Source: Micromonospora aurantiaca ATCC 27029
Lineage (GTDB): Bacteria > Actinomycetota > Actinomycetes > Mycobacteriales > Micromonosporaceae
Assembly: GCF_000145235.1 (NCBI RefSeq)
Contig: NC_014391.1
Location: 5,154,001 to 5,218,000 of the forward strand
Length of the DNA stretch: 64,000 nt
Direction: 5' to 3'
Position 1 is the stretch's first letter; every line of letters begins with the position of its first letter. Shown one piece after another: positions 47,599 to 56,550 of this stretch. The notes beneath the pieces were generated by a model. That model made no database searches. It was not told where the DNA came from and saw nothing but the letters and a program-made list of their open reading frames with translations. The translations under genes and the position numbers were made by a program.

Positions 47599-48361
47599 GG
47601 CGCGGCTCGCCGACGGCATCCGGCTGGCGCTCACCACGTTCACCACCCTCCCGGTACGCGCCGGACGGGTCGACCGGGCCGCCGCGGGCATCGCGATGGC
47701 GCTCGCGCCGCTGGTCGGGGCGCTGCTCGGCGCCGTACTCGGCGGGGTGCTGCTGCTCACCGGCGCGCTCGCGCCACCGCTCGTCGCCGCGGTGGTCACA
47801 GTGGGGCTGGGCGCGCTGCTCACCCGGGGCCTGCACCTGGACGGGCTGGCCGACACCGTCGACGCGCTCGGCTCGTACCGGCGTGGTCCGGCCGCGCTGG
47901 AGATCATGAAGCAGCCGGACGTCGGCCCGTTCGGGGTGGTCGCGCTCGTGGTCGTACTCCTGCTCCAGAGCGCGGTGCTCGCGGAGCTGGCCGGCCGGGA
48001 CGCGCTCGCCGCGTTCGCCGCCGTGGTCGCCGCGACCGCGGCCGGGCGGCTCGCCGTCGGCCTGGCCTGCCGGCGCGGCGTGCCGGCCGCGCGGCCGGAA
48101 GGGCTGGGCGCGCTCGTCGCCGGCACTGTCGGGTGGGGCGCGCCGGCGGTCGGCGCGGTCGCCGTCGCGCTGGCGGCAGTGCCCGCCGTCGCGGACCGTC
48201 CGTGGCAGGGACCGCTCGCCGTCCTCGCCGCGCTCGCCGTCGCGGCCGGGCTGCTGCGGCACCTGGTACGCCGCTTCGGCGGCATCACCGGCGACGTGCT
48301 CGGAGCGCTCGTGGAGATCGTCACCACGCTGTCCTACCTGGGACTGGTGCTGACCGGCTGA
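47588..48361 (+). CDS. cobS: Adenosylcobinamide-GDP ribazoletransferase
   Basis: 257 residues, polytopic. LALTTFTTLPV at the start and TRGLHLDGLADTVDALG (Asp-rich active loop) are diagnostic. RRFGGITGDVLGALVEIVTTLSYL near the end is the second conserved loop. It joins AdoCbi-GDP and alpha-ribazole in the membrane, the last step of B12 synthesis. GTG 47588 overlaps the fusion gene, so the products of both its domains feed directly into this enzyme. Confidence 0.95.
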   Translation: MPTEARLADGIRLALTTFTTLPVRAGRVDRAAAGIAMALAPLVGALLGAVLGGVLLLTGALAPPLVAAVVTVGLGALLTRGLHLDGLADTVDALGSYRRGPAALEIMKQPDVGPFGVVALVVVLLLQSAVLAELAGRDALAAFAAVVAATAAGRLAVGLACRRGVPAARPEGLGALVAGTVGWGAPAVGAVAVALAAVPAVADRPWQGPLAVLAALAVAAGLLRHLVRRFGGITGDVLGALVEIVTTLSYLGLVLTG

Positions 48362-48424
48362 GCGTCACCGGTCCGGGCGGGTAGCGTTCGGGGCGAGTGC
48401 ACCGGCGCGGTCGAGGGGGACGGC

Positions 48425-49714
48425 ATGCTCATCACGGACGACTTCCTGCCGGTACCGGTGCCCGAGTCGCTCGACGCGACCTATCTGGTGCCGATCACCG
48501 GGCTGCCCAAGGTGAGCCCGAAGACAGCCGTGGAAGGGCTGGCCGGCCGGCTCTCCGAGCCGGTGCACGGGCTGGCCAAGCAGATGCTCGACAGTCCGCT
48601 GATGACCGTGGACACCCGCACCGTGGACGAGTTCCCCGAGCTGCCGCCGGACCTGCTCACCGCGTTCGGCGCCACCGAGGAGCAGCTGGCCCGGCTGGCC
48701 GCCGCCACCCACCTCGTGGTGGTGCAGGCCGAGTACCGGCCGGGCTGGCCGCCCGCGCACGAGTGGGCCGCCCGCGCCGTGGCCGCGGCGGTGGCCGAGA
48801 CGGTCGGCGGGGACGTGGTGGACGTCTTCGGGCTCCAGTTCCTCGACCCGGCGGCGGCGCTGCGCTCGCTGCCCGACGAGCAGGGCCGGATCCGGCTCGT
48901 CGACTGGGTGCTGGTGCCCTACTCCTCGGACTCCGACGGGCTCTGGTTCACCACCAAGGGACTGCGCCGGTTCGGGCTGCTGGAGTTGCAGGCGCAGGGC
49001 GTACCGGACCACCTGACCCGGGCGTGGGGCGCGGTGATGACCGGCGCGGCCCGGCGGCTGCTGCGGGACTGGACCGACGGGCTGGCAGGCGAGGAGGTGC
49101 CGGCGTTCGTGCAGCTTCCGGTGCTGGCCACGGTGACCGGGCACGACATCGCCGTGGCGTACGGCAATCCGGAGCAGCACGGCGCGACCGCGCCGGTGCT
49201 GCTGCGGCTGGAGCTGGACCCGGCCACCGACCCGGACGCTGACTCGTTCCTGAGCCTCAACCCGCCGCCCGGGCATCCGGGTCCGCCCGGCCGCTACTTC
49301 GCCGCCGCCTGCGCGACGCTGTTCAACGGCATCCAGCCGGACGTGCGCTACACCCGAACCGGGGACGCGATGAGCCGCGCGGTGGAGACCGCCCGGGAGG
49401 CGCTGGGCGACATCCGGGCCCGGTTCCTGGCCGGGCGGCTGCCCGAGGAGAGCCAGCTCGTGGTCAAGTACGGCCTGCCCGGCGACGACGGCCCCGAGTA
49501 CGTCTGGGCCGGGGTGACCTCGTGGGACACCCCGGAACGGATCGTCGGCGCCAGCGCCAGCGACGCCAACACCGACCCGAGCGTGCGGATCGGCTCGCCG
49601 GTGGTGGTGGAGGCGTCGGACGTGGTCGACTGGGCCGTGCTGGACGGCACCGGCGTGCTGGAGGGCGGCTGGACGCAGGCAGTCCTCGACGCCGGGGAGC
49701 GCGGCGAGGACTGA
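48425..49714 (+). CDS. Hypothetical protein with DUF2314-like C-terminus
   Basis: 429 residues, soluble. The first 330 residues are not recognised (MLITDDFLPVPVPESLDATY; HLVVVQAEYRPGWPPAHEW). The C-terminal 85 residues (LVVKYGLPGDDGPEYVWAGV, SVRIGSPVVVEASDVVDWAV) have the strand pattern of DUF2314. A TAGCGT box at 48382 and GAGGGGGA before ATG 48425 give a normal short leader. Role unknown. It sits between cobS and convergent gcvT. Confidence 0.72.
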   Translation: MLITDDFLPVPVPESLDATYLVPITGLPKVSPKTAVEGLAGRLSEPVHGLAKQMLDSPLMTVDTRTVDEFPELPPDLLTAFGATEEQLARLAAATHLVVVQAEYRPGWPPAHEWAARAVAAAVAETVGGDVVDVFGLQFLDPAAALRSLPDEQGRIRLVDWVLVPYSSDSDGLWFTTKGLRRFGLLELQAQGVPDHLTRAWGAVMTGAARRLLRDWTDGLAGEEVPAFVQLPVLATVTGHDIAVAYGNPEQHGATAPVLLRLELDPATDPDADSFLSLNPPPGHPGPPGRYFAAACATLFNGIQPDVRYTRTGDAMSRAVETAREALGDIRARFLAGRLPEESQLVVKYGLPGDDGPEYVWAGVTSWDTPERIVGASASDANTDPSVRIGSPVVVEASDVVDWAVLDGTGVLEGGWTQAVLDAGERGED

Positions 49715-49724
49715 CCCGCGCGGC

Positions 49725-50849
49725 TCAGCGCACCGAGGGCTTGACGAACGGCGGCCTGGTCAGGCGCATCCGGGCACGGCGGCCCCGGATGTCCACCTCC
49801 AGCTCGTCGCCGTCGGCCAGCTTCGGGTCGGTGTCGACCAGCGCCAGCGCGACGCCGTGCTTGAGCGTCGGGCTGAACGTGCCGCTGGTGACGGTGCCGA
49901 CCTGCCGGTCGCCCGCGTACACGGCCATGCCGGGGCGCGGGATGGCCCGGTCGACGGCGGTGAGGCCGCGCAGCGTACGGGCCGGGCCGGCGGCCTTCTC
50001 GGCGCGCAGCGCGTCGCGGCCCCAGAACGCCGGCTTGTCCCAGCCGACCGCCCAGCCGGAGCGGCCCTGCACCGGGGTGATCTCCGGGGACAGGTCCTGC
50101 CCGTGCAGCGGGTAGCCCATCTCGGTGCGCAGCGTGTCCCGGGCGGCCAGGCCGCAGGCGCGTACGTCGTCTGCGGCGGCGAAGAGCGCGTCCCAGACGG
50201 CGACCGCGTGCTCGGACGCCACGACCAGCTCGTAGCCCAGCTCGCCGGTGTAGCCGGTGCGGCACACGGTCAGCTCCACCCCGTCGAGCGTGGCGGTGGA
50301 GAAGCTCATGTAGTCGTGCCCGGTGGGCAGGCCGAGCACGCCCAGCAGCTCCGCCGAGCGCGGTCCCTGCACGGCGAGCACCGCGTACGCCTCGTGCTCG
50401 TCGGTGACTGTGACGCCCTCGGGCGCGGCGGCGCGCAGCCGGCGGGCCACCTCGGCGGCGTTGGCCGCGTTGGGCACCAGGAAGACGTGGTCGTCGGCGT
50501 GCAGGTAGGCGATGATGTCGTCCACCACGCCGCCGGTGGCGTCGTCGCAGCAGAGCGTGTACTGCGCCTGGCCGGGGGTGATCCGGCCGAGGTCGTTGGT
50601 GAGGCAGGCGTTGACGAAGTCCGCCGCGCCCGGCCCGGTGACCCGGATCTTGCCCAGGTGCGAGACGTCGAACACGCCGACGCCCTCGCGGACTGCCGTG
50701 TGCTCCTTGAGCACGCCGCCACCGGCGTACTCCAGCGGCATCTGCCAGCCCCCGAAGGGGGCGAACTTCGCGCCGAGCGCGGTGTGCCGCTCGTGCAGCG
50801 GGGATCGGCGCAGCCGGGTCTCGGCGGCGTCGGAGGTCACCTCGGTCAT
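49725..50849 (-). CDS. gcvT: Aminomethyltransferase (glycine cleavage T protein)
   Basis: 374 residues. It moves the aminomethyl carbon from lipoyl H-protein to THF. Folate-site segments are present: FDVSHLGKIRVTGPGAADFVN, GQAQYTLCCDDATGGVVDDIIAYL, YTGELGYELVV and LRTEMGYPLHGQDL. The C-terminal barrel includes VGTVTSGTFSPTLKHGVALALVD. ATG 50849 is chosen, and a longer frame upstream has no homology. gcvH and gcvP are elsewhere; Mycobacterium also has gcvT beside a leucyl aminopeptidase (recall). Confidence 0.96.
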   Translation of the reverse strand: MTEVTSDAAETRLRRSPLHERHTALGAKFAPFGGWQMPLEYAGGGVLKEHTAVREGVGVFDVSHLGKIRVTGPGAADFVNACLTNDLGRITPGQAQYTLCCDDATGGVVDDIIAYLHADDHVFLVPNAANAAEVARRLRAAAPEGVTVTDEHEAYAVLAVQGPRSAELLGVLGLPTGHDYMSFSTATLDGVELTVCRTGYTGELGYELVVASEHAVAVWDALFAAADDVRACGLAARDTLRTEMGYPLHGQDLSPEITPVQGRSGWAVGWDKPAFWGRDALRAEKAAGPARTLRGLTAVDRAIPRPGMAVYAGDRQVGTVTSGTFSPTLKHGVALALVDTDPKLADGDELEVDIRGRRARMRLTRPPFVKPSVR

Positions 50850-51015
50850 GGGTGGCAACTTACCGGCCCGGACCGCTGTGGTTAGCATCGGCGGGATCCC
50901 GTCGGCACGCATCGGCGGGACAGCCACGCCTCCCGGCGGGTAGGTTGCCGCCGGAGAGACCTTCATCGCCGGTACGCGACGACGCGGCCGGCCCGGCCCG
51001 CCCGGAGTAGCTTTC

Positions 51016-52584
51016 GTGACATCGCCCCGCACCACCCTCAGCCTGGTCGACACCGACCCCGCCGAACTCGCCGTCGACGCGATCGTGATCGGCGTGCACA
51101 GCCAGACCACCGAGCCGGGCAGCGGCGCACCCGCCCACGCCCTGCTGCTGGCCACCGGCGGGGAGAGCATCGCCGCCGCGTTCGACGGAAAGCTGACCGA
51201 GACGCTGGCCCTGCTCGGCGCGACCGGTGGCCCGGGCGAGGTGATCAAGCTGGCCACGCTGGGTACCGTGACCGCGCCGCTGGTCGTGGCGGTCGGCCTC
51301 GGCCCGGAGCCCTCGGGCGCCGCTCCGGCCCCGGAGTCGCTGCGCCGGGCCGCCGGTGCCGCGGTGCGGGCGCTGGCCGGTGCCCCGCGCGTCGCCCTGG
51401 CCCTGCCGCTGCCCGACGACGCCGACGCCCCGGCCGCGCTGCGCGCGGTCGCCGAGGGCGCGCTGCTGGGCGGCTACCGGTTCGCCGGCTACAAGACCAA
51501 GCCGCAGCCGGCCCGGCGCGAGCCGGTGGCCGAGGTGCTGGTGGCGGTGCCGGACGCGGCCGACGCGACCGCCCAGGCCGAGATCGCGCGGGCACAGGCG
51601 GTGGCCGGTGCGGTGCGGACCAGCCGGGACTGGATCAACACCGCCCCGAACGAGCTGCGTCCCCCGGCGTTCGCCGACGTCGTCTCCGCCGCCGCCCGCG
51701 AGGCGGGGCTGGAGGTCGAGGTGCTGGACGAGGCGGCGCTGGCGGCCGGCGGCTACGGCGGCATCCTCGCCGTCGGTCAGGGCTCCGAGGCCCCGCCGCG
51801 GCTGGTGAAGCTCACCTACACGCCCGCCGGCGGCAGCAACGGCAAGCGGGTCGCGCTCGTCGGCAAGGGCATCACGTTCGACACCGGCGGCATCTCGATC
51901 AAGCCGGCGCAGGGCATGTGGGAGATGAAGTCGGACATGGCCGGCGCGGCGGCGGTCGGCGCGGCCATGCTGGCGGTCGCGGCGCTCAAGCCGTCGGTCA
52001 CCGTCACCGGCTACCTGCCGATGGCGGAGAACATGCCGTCGGGCACCAGCTACCGGCCGGGTGACGTGATCAGCATGTTCAACGGCAAGAAGGTGGAGGT
52101 GCTCAACACCGACGCCGAGGGCCGGATGGTGCTGGCCGACGCGATGGCGCGGGCCTGCGCGGACGGCGCGGACTACCTGTTCGAGACCTCCACGCTGACC
52201 GGCGGCCAGGTGATCGCGCTGGGCAAGCGGATCGCCGGTGTGATGGGCACCCCGGAGCTGTGCGAGCGGGTGCGGGTGGCCGGTGACGCGACCGGCGAGC
52301 CGGCCTGGCCGATGCCGCTGCCCGACGACGTGCGCAAGGGCATGGAGTCGGACGTCGCGGACATCTCGCAGGTCAACGCCGGGATGGACCGGGCCGGGCA
52401 CATGCTCCAGGGCGGCGTGTTCCTGCGCGAGTTCGTGACCGACGACGTGGCGTGGGCGCACATCGACATCGCCGGTCCGGGCTACCACTCGGGCGAGGCG
52501 ACCGGTTACTGGACCAAGGGCGGCACCGGCGTGCCGGTGCGCACGCTCGTGCACCTGGTCGAGGACGTCGCCACCAACGGCTGA
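51016..52584 (+). CDS. pepA: Leucyl aminopeptidase (M17)
   Basis: 522 residues. The C-terminal catalytic domain has VGKGITFDTGGISIKP, KSDMAGAAAV, the M17 signature NTDAEGRMVLADAM and AHIDIAGPGYHSGEATGYWTKGGTG. These supply the two-metal site and the Lys and Arg catalytic residues. It removes N-terminal residues from peptides in the cytosol. GTG 51016 is the likely start. It diverges from gcvT across 166 bp. Confidence 0.96.
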   Translation: MTSPRTTLSLVDTDPAELAVDAIVIGVHSQTTEPGSGAPAHALLLATGGESIAAAFDGKLTETLALLGATGGPGEVIKLATLGTVTAPLVVAVGLGPEPSGAAPAPESLRRAAGAAVRALAGAPRVALALPLPDDADAPAALRAVAEGALLGGYRFAGYKTKPQPARREPVAEVLVAVPDAADATAQAEIARAQAVAGAVRTSRDWINTAPNELRPPAFADVVSAAAREAGLEVEVLDEAALAAGGYGGILAVGQGSEAPPRLVKLTYTPAGGSNGKRVALVGKGITFDTGGISIKPAQGMWEMKSDMAGAAAVGAAMLAVAALKPSVTVTGYLPMAENMPSGTSYRPGDVISMFNGKKVEVLNTDAEGRMVLADAMARACADGADYLFETSTLTGGQVIALGKRIAGVMGTPELCERVRVAGDATGEPAWPMPLPDDVRKGMESDVADISQVNAGMDRAGHMLQGGVFLREFVTDDVAWAHIDIAGPGYHSGEATGYWTKGGTGVPVRTLVHLVEDVATNG

Positions 52585-52588
52585 CGGG

Positions 52589-52642
52589 TAAGGAAGGGCC
52601 CCTTCTTAACGCCTCGCGTTGTAGAAGGGGCCCTTTTTGACA
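52589..52642. repeat. GAAGGGCCCCTTC double palindrome (copy A2)
   Basis: The first 27 nt are identical to copy A1 at 24419. The second half (GAAGGGGCCCTTTTTGAC) is diverged. As with A1, it fills the gap between two convergent genes (pepA stop 52584, 109-aa gene stop 52659). Confidence 0.9.
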
Positions 52643-52658
52643 CCCGCGCGCAGATAGC

Positions 52659-52988
52659 TCAGAACAGCTCGGGGCGGCGCTTGCGGCGCTCGTTGTAGTC
52701 GCGCATGCGCTGCGGATAGCCCATCAGCCGCACGTCGTAGATCGGGATGGCGATCCGGTGCGCCCAGCGACGGGCCTCGTCCGGCCCGCCGACACGCCGC
52801 CGGGTCCACTCGCCGTCGTCGGCGATCAGCATGATCGTGGTCTCGGTGACCGTCGTACGGGGCTCGATGTACGCCTCGACGCCCTTGCGGGTCCGGACGA
52901 AGTTCTCCAGATGGTCCAGATCGGCGCGGTCGGCGGCGCGGTCGCGGCTCGCCGGGGCCGCCCGCTTACGTCGTCGGAACAGCCCCAC
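52659..52988 (-). CDS. Conserved-type 109-aa hypothetical protein
   Basis: Starts GTG 52988, reading MGLFRRRKRAAPASRDRAAD, with GGGGGAGGA about 9 nt upstream; GTG 52997 is too close to that site. The core is LDHLENFVRTRKGVEAYIEPRTTVTETTIMLIADDGEWTRRRVGGPDEARRWAHRIAIPIYDVRLMGYPQRMRDYNERRKRR-like alpha/beta sequence ending in a basic tail. Proteins of this type lie beside lpd in several actinobacteria (recall). No known function. Confidence 0.8.
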   Translation of the reverse strand: MGLFRRRKRAAPASRDRAADRADLDHLENFVRTRKGVEAYIEPRTTVTETTIMLIADDGEWTRRRVGGPDEARRWAHRIAIPIYDVRLMGYPQRMRDYNERRKRRPELF

Positions 52989-53167
52989 CGAATCCACTCC
53001 TCCCCCAGCGCCGTCATCGAAGACGGTGCCAAGGGTACGTGTCACCGACGTGTCGTTGGGCACCTCGGTACGCGCTCGGTCCGTGGTGGTGACAAGATGA
53101 CCGAGGTGGGGTGTGCCTGTTACTCCGCCGTAACCCCCGATGCAGTGACGCGACCTGGGAGTTGGAT

Positions 53168-54559
53168 GTGAGCGAGCCGAACGACACGACCTTCGACATC
53201 GTCATCCTCGGAGGTGGTAGCGGCGGCTACGCGGCGGCGCTGCGTGCCGCCCAGCTGGACCTCTCCGTCGCCCTCATCGAGAAGAGCAAGCTGGGCGGGA
53301 CCTGCCTGCACAACGGGTGCATCCCGACCAAGGCGCTGCTGCACGCCGCCGAGATCGCCGACCAGACCCGCGAGTCCGAGCAGTTCGGCGTGAAGGCCGA
53401 GCTGGTCGGCATCGACATGAAGGCCGTCAACTCGTACAAGGACGGCGTGATCTCCCGCCTGTACAAGGGCCTCCAGGGCCTGGTGGGCGGCAACAAGAAG
53501 ATCACCTTCGTGGCGGGCGCCGGCAAGCTGGTCGGCAAGAACGTCGTCGAGGTCGACGGCAAGCGCTACACCGGCCGCAACATCGTGCTGGCCTCCGGCT
53601 CGTACGCCAAGAGCCTGCCCGGCCTGGACGTCGACGGCGAGCGGATCATCACCAGCGACCACGCGCTGACGCTGGACCGGATCCCGTCGTCGGCGATCGT
53701 GCTCGGCGGCGGCGTGATCGGCGTCGAGTTCGCCAGCGTCTGGAAGTCCTTCGGCGTGGACGTGACCATCGTCGAGGCGCTGCCCCGCCTGGTCGCCGCC
53801 GAGGACGAGGAGTCGTCGAAGGCGCTGGAGCGGGCGTTCCGCAAGCGGAAGATCAACTTCAAGGTCGGCAAGCCGTTCGAGAAGGTCGAGAAGACCGACA
53901 AGGGCGTGAAGCTGACCATTCAGGGCGGCGACACGGTCGAGGCCGAGCTGCTGCTGGTCGCTGTGGGCCGCGGCCCGAACACCGCCGGCCTCGGCTACGA
54001 GGAGCAGGGCGTCAAGATGGACCGCGGCTACGTGCTGACCGACGAGCGGCTGCGCACCAGCGTGCCGAACGTCTACGCGGTCGGCGACATCGTGCCCGGC
54101 CTGCAGCTCGCGCACCGCGGCTTCCAGCAGGGCATCTTCGTCGCCGAGGAGATCGCCGGGAAGAACCCGGCCGTGATCGACGAGGCCGGCATCCCGCGCG
54201 TCACCTACTGCGACCCGGAGCTGGCGTCGGTCGGCCTGACCGAGGCGAAGGCCAAGGAGCAGTACGGCGCCGACAAGATCAAGACCTACAACTACAACCT
54301 GGGCGGCAACGGCAAGAGCCAGATCCTCAAGACCGCCGGCCACGTGAAGCTGGTCCGGGTGGACGACGGCCCGGTGGTCGGCGTGCACATGGTCGGCGCC
54401 CGGGTCGGTGAGCTGATCGGCGAGGCGCAGCTCATCTACAACTGGGAGGCGTACCCGGCCGAGGTGGCGCAGCTCGTGCACGCCCACCCGACGCAGAACG
54501 AGGCTCTGGGCGAGGCGCACCTGGCCCTGGCCGGCAAGCCGCTGCACGCGCACGCCTGA
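53168..54559 (+). CDS. lpdA: Dihydrolipoyl dehydrogenase (E3)
   Basis: 463 residues, FAD/NAD flavoprotein. FDIVILGGGSGGYAAALRAAQ binds FAD, and the redox disulfide is C46/C51 in GGTCLHNGCIPTKALL. The NAD domain starts IVLGGGVIGVEFAS, and HAHPTQNEALGEAH gives the catalytic His-Glu pair. It reoxidises dihydrolipoamide on the E2 encoded 66 bp downstream. GTG 53168 has GGGAG about 6 nt upstream. Confidence 0.96.
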   Translation: MSEPNDTTFDIVILGGGSGGYAAALRAAQLDLSVALIEKSKLGGTCLHNGCIPTKALLHAAEIADQTRESEQFGVKAELVGIDMKAVNSYKDGVISRLYKGLQGLVGGNKKITFVAGAGKLVGKNVVEVDGKRYTGRNIVLASGSYAKSLPGLDVDGERIITSDHALTLDRIPSSAIVLGGGVIGVEFASVWKSFGVDVTIVEALPRLVAAEDEESSKALERAFRKRKINFKVGKPFEKVEKTDKGVKLTIQGGDTVEAELLLVAVGRGPNTAGLGYEEQGVKMDRGYVLTDERLRTSVPNVYAVGDIVPGLQLAHRGFQQGIFVAEEIAGKNPAVIDEAGIPRVTYCDPELASVGLTEAKAKEQYGADKIKTYNYNLGGNGKSQILKTAGHVKLVRVDDGPVVGVHMVGARVGELIGEAQLIYNWEAYPAEVAQLVHAHPTQNEALGEAHLALAGKPLHAHA

Positions 54560-54625
54560 CACGACAACCGCGGCGTCCGGCGACGGGCGATGATCCCACC
54601 AGGGGAATGAAGGAGTCTGGAGAAC

Positions 54626-56488
54626 ATGCCGGTATCGGTCACCATGCCCCGGCTCGGCGAGAGCGTCACCGAGGGCACCGTCACGCGCTGGCTCAAGCAG
54701 GAGGGTGACACCGTCGAGGTCGACGAGCCCCTGCTCGAGGTGTCGACCGACAAGGTCGACACCGAGATCCCGTCCCCCGCGGCGGGCGTGCTGAGCCGGA
54801 TCGTGGTCGGCGAGGACGAGACCGCCGAGGTCGGCAGCGAGCTGGCGGTCATCGCCGGCGAGGGCGAGGACGCGGGCGCGGCTCCCACGGAGAAGGCCGA
54901 GCCGGCCACCGAGCCGACGGCCGCCGCCGAGGGCACCGGCCCCGAGCCGGAGCAGGCCCAGGAGGCCGAGGAGGCCGCCGCCGAGCCGGGCGCCGAGGCC
55001 GAGCAGCCGGCCGTCGAGGAGCCGGCCGAGCCCGCCGCGCCGTCGGGCGAGGGCACGCCGGTGACCATGCCGGCCCTGGGCGAGAGCGTCACCGAGGGTA
55101 CTGTCACCCGCTGGCTCAAGCAGGTCGGCGAGACCGTCGAGGTGGACGAGCCGCTGCTGGAGGTCTCCACCGACAAGGTCGACACCGAGATCCCGTCGCC
55201 GGTCGCCGGCACGCTGCAGGAGATCAAGGTCGCCGAGGACGAGACCGCCGACGTCGGCGCCGTGCTGGCGATCGTCGGGGTTGCCGGCGCCGCGCCCGCG
55301 AAGGCGGAGCCGAAGCCCGAGCCCAAGCCGGAGCCCAAGGCCGAGGCGAAGCCCGAACCGAAGCCGGAGCCGAAGGTCGAGGAGCCCACGCCGGGCGCGT
55401 CCTACAACGAGCCGGCCGCCGAGGCGGAGCAGGCCGCGCAGCCGGCCAAGGCCGAGCAGGCGGCCCAGCCGGCCGAGCAGGCGGCCCAGCCGGCCGCGCC
55501 GGCCGCCGCGCAGCGCCCGAGCGTTCCGTCCGAGTACGGCGAGGACGCCGCCGGGTACGTGACGCCGCTGGTGCGCAAGCTCGCCGCCGAGCACGGCGTG
55601 GACCTGGGCTCGATCAAGGGCACCGGCGTGGGTGGCCGCATCCGCAAGCAGGACGTGCTGGAGGCGGCCGAGAAGGCGAAGGCCGCCAAGCCCGCGCCGG
55701 CCGCCGCCGCTGCCCCGTCCGCACCCGCCCCGGCCAAGCCGGCCGCCAAGCCGGAGCCGAGCGCCAAGCGGGGCACCACGGAGAAGCTGCCGCGGATCCG
55801 TTCAATCATCGCCAAGCGTCTCCAGCAGTCGCTGCACGAGACGGCGCAGCTGACCACCGTCGTCGAGGTCGACGTCACCAAGGTCGCCAAGCTGCGGGCG
55901 CGGGCCAAGGACTCGTTCCAGGCCAAGCACGGCGTGAAGCTGTCCTTCCTGCCGTTCTTCGCGGTGGCCGCGATCGAGGCGCTCCAGACGTACCCGATCA
56001 TCCAGGCCAGCATGGACCTGGACGGCGGGACGATCACCTACCCGGGCGCCGAGCACCTGGGCATCGCGGTGGACACCGAGCGCGGGCTGCTCACGCCGGT
56101 CATCCACAACGCCGGTGACCTGAACATGGGTGGCCTGGCCAAGCGGATCGCCGACCTGGCCGAGCGCACCCGGGCCAACAAGATCACCCCGGACGAGATG
56201 GCCGGGGCGACGTTCACGCTCACCAACACCGGCAGCCGGGGCGCGCTGTTCGACACCCCGATCGTGCCGTCGCCGCAGTCGGCGATGCTCGGCACGGGTG
56301 CCGTGGTGAAGCGCCCGGTCGTGGTGAACGACGCGGAGCTGGGCGAGGTCGTGGCGATCCGCTCGATGGTCTACCTGGCTCTGTCGTACGACCACCGGCT
56401 GATCGACGGCGCCGACGCGGCCCGCTTCCTCACCGCGGTGAAGGAGCGGCTGGAGGGCGGCAACTTCGAGGCCGAGCTGGGTCTGTAG
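54626..56488 (+). CDS. sucB: Dihydrolipoamide acyltransferase E2 with two lipoyl domains
   Basis: 620 residues. Two nearly identical lipoyl domains carry Lys43 and Lys184 in EVSTDKVDTEIPSP. Linkers are Ala/Pro/Glu-rich, including KPEPKPEPK-type repeats (about 230-255). The E3-binding domain is YVTPLVRKLAAEHGVDLGSIKGTGVGGRI (about 311-345). The catalytic core ends with LSYDHRLIDGADAARFL (His590). It may serve 2-oxoglutarate or pyruvate dehydrogenase; the mycobacterial homologue DlaT (Rv2215, recall) serves pyruvate dehydrogenase. Confidence 0.93.
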   Translation: MPVSVTMPRLGESVTEGTVTRWLKQEGDTVEVDEPLLEVSTDKVDTEIPSPAAGVLSRIVVGEDETAEVGSELAVIAGEGEDAGAAPTEKAEPATEPTAAAEGTGPEPEQAQEAEEAAAEPGAEAEQPAVEEPAEPAAPSGEGTPVTMPALGESVTEGTVTRWLKQVGETVEVDEPLLEVSTDKVDTEIPSPVAGTLQEIKVAEDETADVGAVLAIVGVAGAAPAKAEPKPEPKPEPKAEAKPEPKPEPKVEEPTPGASYNEPAAEAEQAAQPAKAEQAAQPAEQAAQPAAPAAAQRPSVPSEYGEDAAGYVTPLVRKLAAEHGVDLGSIKGTGVGGRIRKQDVLEAAEKAKAAKPAPAAAAAPSAPAPAKPAAKPEPSAKRGTTEKLPRIRSIIAKRLQQSLHETAQLTTVVEVDVTKVAKLRARAKDSFQAKHGVKLSFLPFFAVAAIEALQTYPIIQASMDLDGGTITYPGAEHLGIAVDTERGLLTPVIHNAGDLNMGGLAKRIADLAERTRANKITPDEMAGATFTLTNTGSRGALFDTPIVPSPQSAMLGTGAVVKRPVVVNDAELGEVVAIRSMVYLALSYDHRLIDGADAARFLTAVKERLEGGNFEAELGL

Positions 56489-56502
56489 ATCCGAGACGGC
56501 GA

Positions 56503-56533
56503 GGGGGCGCGCGGCGACATGCCGCGCGCCCCC
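56503..56533 (+). terminator. 13-bp hairpin after the E2 gene
   Basis: Arms 56503-56515 (GGGGGCGCGCGGC) and 56521-56533 (GCCGCGCGCCCCC) are exact reverse complements around a 5-nt loop, followed by TTCCTCGTTT. Starts 15 nt after the stop and also ends the convergent SDR gene. Confidence 0.85.
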
Positions 56534-56550
56534 TTCCTCGTTTCCGCGGG

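Noticed and set aside
50850..51015. Glycine riboswitch upstream of gcvT
   Set aside because: The gcvT leader lacks the conserved tandem aptamer core sequences on the minus strand. Only a CGGAGAGACC-like string on the wrong strand was found.
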